A stretch of 24,472 nt of DNA, taken from NCBI GenBank assembly GCA_964510225.1, contig CAZEAN010000088.1:1-24472 (forward strand). The letters run 5' to 3'. The stretch comes from CAZEAN01 sp964510225 (GTDB taxonomy: Bacteria; Planctomycetota; Planctomycetia; Isosphaerales; Isosphaeraceae). The notes beneath the pieces were generated by a model. It was not told the DNA's origin and did no database searches. It was given only the letters and a program-made list of their open reading frames with translations. A program made the position numbers and the translations under genes. Shown here piece by piece: positions 16,500-23,287 of the stretch; within the stretch, counting starts at the first letter, position 1, and every line of letters begins with the position of its first letter.

Positions 16500-16894
16500 A
16501 AGAATCGGCACGATGTGGGGGTGATCGAGGGTGGCGAGTGCCTCAGCCTCGTGCTGCAAGCCAGGCTTGTGATCCTCTGTTGCTAGGTAGTCGGCTCGAA
16601 TCATTTTGATCGCTACGAGCCGGTTCAGGCTGATCTGTTTTGCTTTGAAGACGGCGCCCATGCCACCTGGCCTAGCTCTCGAAGCAGCTCGCAATCCCCA
16701 AAAGAGGAAGTTAGCTTCGACTGATCCATTTGATTTTCCTCGAAAACCAGCTGTGCCGGCGCAACGGACGAAGCTCTCGGAGTCCGGTCTGTCGTTCTGT
16801 CACTTTCACGAACGGGCACAAAGTGAAGAGTCTCGTCAACCAAAGAGTCAGCGAGAGCTTGACGCATCATGCAGTACGGAGATAGTCCATCCAA
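16500..16894 (-). pseudogene. Serine/threonine protein kinase fragment, frameshifted and truncated
   Basis: The minus strand reads a CPxC-like start (PYCMMRQALADSLVDETLH), a linker, then SSFGDCELLRELG, the start of a Pkn2-type kinase domain. A single missing base at about 16670 shifts the frame, after which GGMGAVFKAKQISLNRLVAIKMI (glycine loop and catalytic Lys) and HEAEALATLDHPHIVPI follow. Homology stops at about 16500, directly at the edge of the IS630 remnant, so the rest of the N-lobe and the whole C-lobe are gone. It cannot encode a working kinase. Planctomycetes carry many such kinases; this one was probably broken by the insertion and a later deletion. Confidence 0.8.
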
Positions 16895-17392
16895 GGCGTC
16901 GTTCGGGCTGTATTACCCACAACCCGAACACCGATTGGTGGTTGTCATGTTGAGATCCCGTTTCTTTTCTACCGTCGCTTCTGCAATAGTAAAGAGAACT
17001 GAAGGGAGACGGACCTTACAGGAAATCCCTGAAACCGGATCTGAGCGGACTCAAAATCGATCTGGGGTTTCCGAGGCAACCTGGTTGTGAGATTCGTCAG
17101 TTAGAGCAATTGGTGATCAAACTGCTCTACGATATTGGTCTCTGGGGGTGTGGGCGACGGAAGTCCCGCACACCCTCTGATCTCGACTGTTTGGGCGCAG
17201 TCTACATGTTTTACCATGAGTTTTATTTAATCATAAGTTGTCTTGTGTTAGTTGGAATAACTTCCCTTAATGCACGAACATTATTTGTACTGCAGAGTAT
17301 CTAGAATCTCTGTTATGTCACACCGAGCCATCGTTCGCGGGACTCGTGCCCAACCGGTTCGGGATCCTGCCCAGCCAGGATGGCCTGAACCG
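16895..17392. other. Gene-less spacer with AT-rich patch and one hairpin
   Basis: No supportable gene. A plus-strand frame ending at 17304 has a stretch that reads protein-like (SGLKIDLGFPRQPGCEIRQL) but no start signal or recognised domain. A hairpin at 17146-17175 (GGGTGTG with CACACCC, one bulged base, loop about 10) has no T-run. Bases 17215-17310 are clearly more AT-rich than the surroundings. Confidence 0.45.
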
Positions 17393-18619
17393 TCATTTCG
17401 TGCTCGTGGAGACGATTTCCCCCTCAGTGCCTAAGTCGGGGAGTTCCTGGACACCTCGATGCCAACCTCGGGTTTCTAGTTCGCGCTCGACGGCGACAAG
17501 GTAGACATCCGCAATGTGATTGGGCAGCAAGTCACCAAAATTGGCAAGGAACATCCAAGGCTCACCGACATGAACATAGCCAACCCCCATCTTTGACGAG
17601 GGAACCGTCGGGACGCTATCAGCGACGTTGGCGACTCGGTAGGCATTGGGGACAAGGCGGGCGAAACTCTCCGCGAATAATCTGTTACCCACCCGAGGCC
17701 CAGCATAGGTGTAAAGTCGGATCTGATCACGGAGTTCGGGAATCCGGTAGGCAAGTTCGAATGCAGCGAGTGTGGCGATCGCCGAACCGAGACTGTGCCC
17801 GGCGATGTAGAGCGGCTTGGAGGGATCACCTGATTCGAGGATCATCTCGCCAGCTTCAAGGACCTTCGGCGAAAGTGAAGATGGAAGCTCGCCCGTTGCA
17901 ATGTTCGCAAAACCTCGATGCACATATCCCAGCAACTCCTCTTCAGGTGACCGTGGGTACCGAATCTGTGTGCTCTGGAGGTTGCTCAACCACTCCGCTT
18001 GCGACTGGGTTCCTCGGAAAACCATTACGTAGTGATCCTCCGACTCCATTAAGAAACCGAAGTAGACCTGCTCTCTGTACTGTCGCCCGATGATATTGGG
18101 GATCACCTCTTGGAGTGCCCAACGATAGGGCTCGATCTGTCCCTCAAGAGGACTCTGGATCGTTTTCTTGACCCTCGGAGGCTCGGCCAATTCGAAATAA
18201 CGCTCGAAGCGCTCGTCGACCGCCGTAAATGAGAGGACGTGTTCATAGCTGGAGAAATGGCGTTGGAACGTCTCGAGTTCACTCAAGTCTCCATTATACT
18301 CTGGTACCGAACGGCCAGTTCGGTACTGGGTCACTGCCATCCGACAAGCACGAATGAGTTGCAGTGAGATATCGCGATCATAAGGGACGGACGGCGAGTC
18401 GGTTTCGAGTTCCGAGGAGGTCAACATGTCTCGGAGCTCGTCTTGCCACGAAGTTTCGGTCTCGTAGGCAGCCTCGATCGCGCTGCTATATTGAGCCAAG
18501 GGACGGGCGGATGCTAATCCTGCAACACGCTTCTGATGTCGGAGAATGTCGATCGTGGTACCGATCACGAGAGTGATTGCAAGCCCGACCAAGAGGATCC
18601 GACGTCGAGTCCAACTCAC
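17393..18619 (-). CDS. Class 3 lipase (alpha/beta-hydrolase), membrane-anchored
   Basis: A 408-residue protein with an N-terminal membrane anchor or signal (RRRILLVGLAITLVIGTTI, residues 5-23) and a class 3 lipase domain (Pfam Lipase_3) behind it. The oxyanion loop is MVFRGTQSQAEW (about 198-209). The nucleophile is in LYIAGHSLGSAIATLAA near residue 274. YTYAGPRVGNRLFA is the typical following strand. The catalytic Asp is in NVADSVPTVP, and the His is probably in LLPNHIADVYLVAVE near the C-terminus. It should act outside the cytoplasmic membrane on acyl esters; the substrate is unknown. Its ATG overlaps the stop of the upstream membrane-protein gene by 4 bases (18616-18619), so translation is probably coupled. 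Confidence 0.92.
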   Translation of the reverse strand: MSWTRRRILLVGLAITLVIGTTIDILRHQKRVAGLASARPLAQYSSAIEAAYETETSWQDELRDMLTSSELETDSPSVPYDRDISLQLIRACRMAVTQYRTGRSVPEYNGDLSELETFQRHFSSYEHVLSFTAVDERFERYFELAEPPRVKKTIQSPLEGQIEPYRWALQEVIPNIIGRQYREQVYFGFLMESEDHYVMVFRGTQSQAEWLSNLQSTQIRYPRSPEEELLGYVHRGFANIATGELPSSLSPKVLEAGEMILESGDPSKPLYIAGHSLGSAIATLAAFELAYRIPELRDQIRLYTYAGPRVGNRLFAESFARLVPNAYRVANVADSVPTVPSSKMGVGYVHVGEPWMFLANFGDLLPNHIADVYLVAVERELETRGWHRGVQELPDLGTEGEIVSTSTK

Positions 18620-19164
18620 GAGGCTTCTCCTTCAGACGACGCTTGGGTCGCGACTTTGCTGAGTTTTGCCTGACGCTTCTCTCGAGCCCGAGCGATCTGA
18701 CGGAGCCGTTTCGGATCGAGCCGTCGAGCACTGAGGTAGTAGTCGTTAAACGTCCGGCCGATCGCAATCGTCAACGCGAGACCAGCGACCACCCTTCCCA
18801 GGCAGCGGAGCGGAGGGACGAAGAGGCTAATGGCGAAGCCGATGGACCAGACGGAGATAAACAAGATGAACGCACCGAGCACACCAAGCACGAGCATCAG
18901 GACGGCAAGCGTTCCTTGACCTCGAGGGAATCCCCAGTTTTGGCCGATCTGACGGATTAGGAGCAGGTTCACAATTAAAAGTGCACCCAACTGAAACTCA
19001 AAGACCCAAGGCCACGGCGGAGGGGTCATAATGATTGCCATCAAGAGCGCGTAGTCAAGAATTAACCGGTTCACACTCGCATTGGCTTGGAGAACGGTTT
19101 CGACAGTACGCGACAATTCTGAAGTATTGGTCATTAAGATTAACCGGGAAGAGTAAAACCGCAT
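18616..19164 (-). CDS. Small membrane protein, possibly DUF697-like
   Basis: A 182-residue protein. After a short hydrophilic N-terminus come hydrophobic segments at roughly residues 38-60 (LLMAIIMTPPPWPWVFEF), 60-75, 85-117 (VLMLVLGVLGAFILFISVWSIGFAI) and 120-137, then a basic tail (RRLDPKRLRQIARAREKRQAK) that should face the cytoplasm. The arrangement of a proline-rich first helix, a helix with QIGQNWG, and a second hairpin recalls DUF697 proteins, but this is only an impression. The start is 19164 or the second Met at 19134; neither has a clear ribosome binding site. The 4-base overlap with the lipase gene suggests a joint role, for instance positioning the lipase in the membrane. Confidence 0.75.
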   Translation of the reverse strand: MRFYSSRLILMTNTSELSRTVETVLQANASVNRLILDYALLMAIIMTPPPWPWVFEFQLGALLIVNLLLIRQIGQNWGFPRGQGTLAVLMLVLGVLGAFILFISVWSIGFAISLFVPPLRCLGRVVAGLALTIAIGRTFNDYYLSARRLDPKRLRQIARAREKRQAKLSKVATQASSEGEAS

Positions 19165-19529
19165 CTAAATGGAGGGTGAGCAGGTCGATCACTTACCGAA
19201 CGTGAGCGGTTTAGCGATCCTGCACTTATCCTAGTCTAACAAGCGATCATTGACGACCGTGGCCTCTATTCATCCAGTGCTTCCAGCCGATAGCGGTCTT
19301 GATGACATCGCATCGCCAGCGGAGGTAATTGCCGTCATCGATCGATTCTGGTGCGAGGAGGCTGATGAGATGCACCTTAGGCGTCAGCATAATCAAGACT
19401 AATTAAAGAAATCATATTGTCTTTTGGGTCTTCTGGTTTGGAAGTGATCGTACGAGGGCTGTGACCTCTTTCTACAGCAGAGGTCACAGCCCAGCGGATC
19501 CGAAACGTCAGCCGGTTTGTGGTGCGGTC
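19165..19529. other. 365-base spacer, hairpin only
   Basis: No gene is supportable. A 47-codon plus-strand frame (GTG 19259 to TAA 19402) reads protein-like (SGLDDIASPAEVIAVIDRFW) but has no ribosome binding site, and I recognise nothing in it. The rest carries the promoter of the leftward membrane-protein gene, not pinpointed, and the strong hairpin listed next. Confidence 0.45.
19456..19492 (-). terminator. Strong 14-bp stem-loop after the thioredoxin-fold gene
   Basis: GGGCTGTGACCTCT (19456-19469) is perfectly complementary to AGAGGTCACAGCCC (19479-19492), with a 9-base loop. It starts 37 bases after the stop of the minus-strand gene ending at 19530, the place expected for a terminator. 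No T-run follows on either strand, so termination would be atypical, or the stem may protect the mRNA 3' end. Confidence 0.6.
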
Positions 19530-20891
19530 TTAATGTTGGGTACGCCCCGCTAGACCCAGTTGGACATTGATCAGGTCAATCAGCTTACGATAGGGCTCCT
19601 CGGGAGATACACCAACGGTCGCTTCCAGCACCACGCCGTCCGGACCAATGAGCAGTGTCGTCGGGATTGCGTCGATTCCAAGTGCTTTGACGACCTCGCC
19701 ACTGGGATCGTAACCCAGCAGACCCACGGGCCCATTCGGCAGTTGGGCTCCGTAGGCAAGGACTAAGTTATTGACGATTCGTTGGTACCTACTCGTGATC
19801 ACCGAATCATCGGACTTCTCTCTGGTGTCAGGATCTTCGGTTGAAAGAACAGGAGGCTCTAATCCCAGTCCTTGTGGTGAGTCCAGATTGATAGCGATGA
19901 TTCTGACCTTGCTGTTAAGAGGGCTCGCATTGAACTCGCGGACGATTCTGTTGAGTTCAGTAAGCCGACGTTCCGAGCCTCGATACCAGGAAGCCCAGCA
20001 GTCGACAATGACATATTTCCCTCGAAGATCTCTCTTAGAGATCTCTTCGGTCGCGCCGTTCCTGCTACTAACGATTAGCTGAAACTCAGGAATTTCCAGA
20101 CCGACCATCGCAGTTGTTTCGTCGAGATCTTCACCAGGGGGCAACATCAAGGCAGCAAGGCTCGCGACCTCGACCGTTTTAGGGCCGGGTTCGAAGCGAA
20201 AGCGATCGGGAGCGGGATCGAACGTGACCTTACCCGGTGACCAATAATAGCTCTCCATCACAAAGCCGGGCGGCAGTTCATGAGGATTGAATTCGAGATC
20301 GATCTGGACGAGCTGAAACCGCTTAGGATCGATGCAGAAGCGGACCTTAGGTCCTCGTTTCGGCTGCAAGACAATCGCCTTCGCTCGGGCTCCATTCACC
20401 GCACGATCGGGTTCCAGGATCAGTCGATCGACACCTTGTAAAAGCGATTGACCCGCATCCTCTGAGGTCAGTAACCGGATCAATGCCATCGATGGCATTC
20501 CGGCGGCGCCACTCAACGCGAAAGCCGCCGCAGGGTTCGTCTTGAGGTTCTCAAGACCGGGCTCCGCCGATGTCTCGGCAACGTGGTAACGATGATCAAT
20601 CACCGAGTGCCATCGTTTGCCGTCCGCCACGAACCGAACCTTGTCCATCTGGAGCACGAGTTTCCGCTCCGTCCGGTCGATCGCGAACGGTTTTGGGGTG
20701 CTCTTCGTGGTGGTTTGGTTCTGGAATCGGTAGGCGACGGTAATTGAACCGTCGTCCGCGTACCTCGGCATTGCCCGATACGCCCGGGCGACCTTCTCCA
20801 GGAGTTCCAGGGCACCTGGGTCGTGAGCAGGGGCTTGTGGCCCGAGCGCAAGTATCAGCAGCCCGATCGCAGCAGAAGTGAACTGTATCAC
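19530..20891 (-). CDS. Secreted DUF2092-like / TlpA thioredoxin-fold protein without CxxC
   Basis: A 453-residue exported protein: signal peptide MIQFTSAAIGLLILALGPQAPA, then a DUF2092- or LolA-like half (ALELLEKVARAYRAMPRYADDGSITVAYRF to about residue 240), then a TlpA/AhpC-type thioredoxin fold from about residue 265. The redoxin half keeps LRGKYVIVDCWASW and the cis-Pro loop AIPTTLLIGPDGVV, but where TlpA has WCGPC it reads WYRGS. Both redox cysteines are therefore missing, and disulphide exchange is unlikely. A role as a binding or structural module, or in cell-envelope carbohydrate or lipid handling, is inference. DUF2092-TlpA combinations are common in planctomycetes. ATG at 20891 fits the signal peptide. 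A strong hairpin lies 37 bases past the stop. Confidence 0.85.
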   Translation of the reverse strand: MIQFTSAAIGLLILALGPQAPAHDPGALELLEKVARAYRAMPRYADDGSITVAYRFQNQTTTKSTPKPFAIDRTERKLVLQMDKVRFVADGKRWHSVIDHRYHVAETSAEPGLENLKTNPAAAFALSGAAGMPSMALIRLLTSEDAGQSLLQGVDRLILEPDRAVNGARAKAIVLQPKRGPKVRFCIDPKRFQLVQIDLEFNPHELPPGFVMESYYWSPGKVTFDPAPDRFRFEPGPKTVEVASLAALMLPPGEDLDETTAMVGLEIPEFQLIVSSRNGATEEISKRDLRGKYVIVDCWASWYRGSERRLTELNRIVREFNASPLNSKVRIIAINLDSPQGLGLEPPVLSTEDPDTREKSDDSVITSRYQRIVNNLVLAYGAQLPNGPVGLLGYDPSGEVVKALGIDAIPTTLLIGPDGVVLEATVGVSPEEPYRKLIDLINVQLGLAGRTQH

Positions 20892-21412
20892 GGCAGAGTC
20901 CTTTCGTGCCGAGGTAGGCCTCTCTCGTCCGATCGTCCGCGTATGGGCTCAATCCTCCAACGCCAACTAATACAAGCGTCAGGGCGCACCGGTCCGGGAT
21001 CATATCGCCTGAGGGGAGTTCGACAACCCCGGTCCAGCCGTATGATTAAACTTCAAATCATCTGGGCTTACCAGCCTTATCACACCAGGGGAACGCGATC
21101 GCTCGCTTCGGGATCTCGCGTGCCTCTTCTCAGCTCGGATGGCGTGCATCGTCGCTGTCTATCCAATTTAAAATAAATTAATTGTTATTTATATGAATTT
21201 AAGCAATACCCTATTGCTGGCAATCAGCGCATCGCGTAGGCTTTGGGATCGAGGATTTATGGGGCGCAACCCAAAGAAACGTAACGCTGCACTCCTTCTC
21301 GCGTGAATTCAACTAGAAGAAGCCACTGTCGCCCAGGGGGCATCGCAATGTCCCTTACAGACGTGGGCGCAGTTCAAGCTCAAACCTTCAGTTCTAACGA
21401 CAAGGTAACAAC
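20892..21412. other. 521-base divergent spacer before the haloperoxidase
   Basis: No gene is supportable; the flanking genes diverge, so promoters for both should lie here. The open frame at 21303-21497 is in a different frame from the haloperoxidase, overlaps its start and resembles nothing known. Confidence 0.45.
21164..21215 (+). promoter_or_regulatory. AT-rich patch, possible promoter or UP element
   Basis: About 50 bases are almost pure A/T in an otherwise GC-rich region, including an inverted AAATAA/TTATTT (21171-21176 and 21185-21190). It lies about 200 bases before the haloperoxidase start. No clean -35/-10 pair was found, so the role is a guess. Confidence 0.3.
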
Positions 21413-23221
21413 GTGGCATACCGACGACTTTTTGCAAGCGATGTACGTGCACAGTCAGCCGAGTTGGCGAAGCAACGGGTTCACCCGCCGCAGGTAGCAA
21501 ATGAGGAGGAATTTGAATACCGCCGGAGTGACGGCCAACCGTCTTTCATCGCCAACTTCACCAAGGGCTTGCAGCACGATAACCGGGGATTGGTCGTAAA
21601 CCCGAGCGACTATCTCGCCTTTGTCCGGGCGATTGACTCGGGACGAACTGAAGACTTCAACCTTATCCCACTTGGTCCTGGACCGTTTGACCCCTTCGGC
21701 CGCAATGCCAACTTCGACCAAGGGGAACCAATCCACGATTGGTACGACGCCGAAAACCGCAAGAATCGGGTCGCTGTGCGGGCCTGGGAAAGCCAAGGGG
21801 CGGGACTCACGTTCGACCTTCAAGGTCCCGACGCCCAAGCCGTGACCATGCCTCCAGCCCCCCGGCTTGATTCCCAGGAATTGCTCGCCGAGATCGCCGA
21901 AGTCTATTGGATGGCGCTCATCCGAGACGTCTGGTTCGACAAGTTCGAGACGGATCCGCTGGTCGGACAAGCCCGACATGCTCTCGCCCAACTCGCCTGG
22001 AATCGGTCTGACCGCGACAATCAATTAACCAGGGCTGACCGTTCAGAAGCGGCGTCTCGACGACGCCGATTGCAGGCTCCTCTCGGGGAGGAGAAGGTTC
22101 CCCTCGAACTCCTCTTTCGAGGTGACACCCGGGGTGACCATGTCGGGCCGTACATCTCCCAATTCATGCTCATCGGAAACACCGGGATCAATTCAAGAGA
22201 CACTTCCCGGAATCTTGCCGATGGCGAGATTTCCTACGGGTCGATCACCATTAATCAACGCGTCCGGCTCGCCGAGCCAGGTACCGATTACATGCTGACC
22301 TGGGAGCAATGGCTCGACGTCCAGAACGGCGCCGACCTCCGTGGTACGGAGTGTTACGATGAGGGTTACCGGTTCATCGCGACGCCTCGTGATTTGGCAA
22401 CTTATGTTCACTACGATGCGCTCTATGAAGCCTATCTCAACGCCTGCTTGATTCTCCTTGGGTTGCGTGCTCCCTTTGATCCCGGTCTCCCGTTCCTCAA
22501 CGACGATTGGCGTGATAAGCAACAGGGCTTCGCTCAATTCGGCGGTCCTCACATTCTCTCGCTTGTCACTGAAGTTGCGACTCGCGCCTTGAAAGCAGTC
22601 CGGTTCCAGAAGTTCAATTTGCATCGACGCCTTCGTCCTGAGGCAGTCGGCGGGCTCCTGCAGCAATACTACCAGTCAAAAGCCGAGGACTTCCGAGTCG
22701 TCGCGGGTATCCTGGATGCCTTCTCTGATTCCGAATGTCACGCATCCTCCACGACACTCCTAGACCTGACGGCAAAACGAACCGGCGGGACCGTGTTGCT
22801 TCCCATGGCCTTCCCAGAAGGATCGCCGATGCACCCTTCCTATGGTGCGGGTCATGCCACCGTGGCCGGAGCATGCGTGACGATTCTGAAGGCCTTCTTT
22901 GATGCCGGATGGGAACTTCCGCTCCACGACGCCAAGGGGAGACCGATTGCTTACCAGGCAGACTCGAGTCAGAAGGGCAACTCACTGGGATCCGTGACCC
23001 TTGATCGTCCGCTTACGGTCGAAGGCGAACTCAACAAGCTGGCTTCAAACATCTCGATCGGCCGGAACTGGGCGGGAGTTCACTACTACTCCGACTACAT
23101 CGAGTCGATCCGCCTTGGCGAGCAAATCGCGTTGGGGATCCTTGAAGAGCAAAAACTGACCTACGGTGAGAACTTTTCCATGACCGTCCCGCTCTTCGAT
23201 GGCGGGACAGTCCGGATCTGA
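21413..23221 (+). CDS. Vanadium-dependent haloperoxidase, red-algal bromoperoxidase type
   Basis: A 602-residue enzyme predicted to use vanadate and hydrogen peroxide to oxidise halide (probably bromide) to a halogenating species. Vanadate-site motifs occur in order and with spacing close to the Corallina bromoperoxidase: KFNLHRRLRPE (Lys near 399, Arg near 406), HPSYGAGHATVAG (His, Ser, Gly, His near 472-480) and IGRNWAGVHYYSDY (Arg near 549, His near 555). The N-terminal part (RVHPPQVANEEEFEY, FIANFTKGLQHD, LGPGPFDP) and the GPDAQAVTMPPAPRLDS segment also match this type. The start is GTG at 21413 with AAGG 7 bases upstream; a stop lies in frame just before it at 21395. No signal peptide is visible, so it is cytoplasmic unless exported otherwise. 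Not an operon with any neighbour; converges with ribBA. Confidence 0.95.
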   Translation: MAYRRLFASDVRAQSAELAKQRVHPPQVANEEEFEYRRSDGQPSFIANFTKGLQHDNRGLVVNPSDYLAFVRAIDSGRTEDFNLIPLGPGPFDPFGRNANFDQGEPIHDWYDAENRKNRVAVRAWESQGAGLTFDLQGPDAQAVTMPPAPRLDSQELLAEIAEVYWMALIRDVWFDKFETDPLVGQARHALAQLAWNRSDRDNQLTRADRSEAASRRRRLQAPLGEEKVPLELLFRGDTRGDHVGPYISQFMLIGNTGINSRDTSRNLADGEISYGSITINQRVRLAEPGTDYMLTWEQWLDVQNGADLRGTECYDEGYRFIATPRDLATYVHYDALYEAYLNACLILLGLRAPFDPGLPFLNDDWRDKQQGFAQFGGPHILSLVTEVATRALKAVRFQKFNLHRRLRPEAVGGLLQQYYQSKAEDFRVVAGILDAFSDSECHASSTTLLDLTAKRTGGTVLLPMAFPEGSPMHPSYGAGHATVAGACVTILKAFFDAGWELPLHDAKGRPIAYQADSSQKGNSLGSVTLDRPLTVEGELNKLASNISIGRNWAGVHYYSDYIESIRLGEQIALGILEEQKLTYGENFSMTVPLFDGGTVRI

Positions 23222-23253
23222 GGCATGTTCCCGAGGATCGGGGGGCCGTGATC

Positions 23254-23287
23254 GCCTTGATCACTCTTTTTCAAGAGTGGTCAAGGC
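23254..23287. terminator. 15-bp hairpin between haloperoxidase and ribBA, containing the ribBA stop
   Basis: GCCTTGATCACTCTT (23254-23268) pairs with AAGAGTGGTCAAGGC (23273-23287) with one T-G wobble and a 4-base loop (TTTC). The genes converge here, so the stem could end transcription from both sides. The ribBA stop codon (23281-23283) is inside the right arm, so the hairpin overlaps the coding end. No T-run follows on either strand. Confidence 0.7.

Noticed and set aside
17110..17304. 64-codon plus-strand frame
   Set aside because: No ribosome binding site, lies in an AT-rich patch where the frame would be open by chance, no similarity recognised.
19259..19402. 47-codon plus-strand frame
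   Set aside because: Reads protein-like but lacks a start signal and any known motif; too short to support.
21303..21497. Frame upstream of and overlapping the haloperoxidase start, as a possible frameshifted signal peptide
   Set aside because: It has no hydrophobic segment, and the haloperoxidase N-terminus from 21413 already matches the family start.
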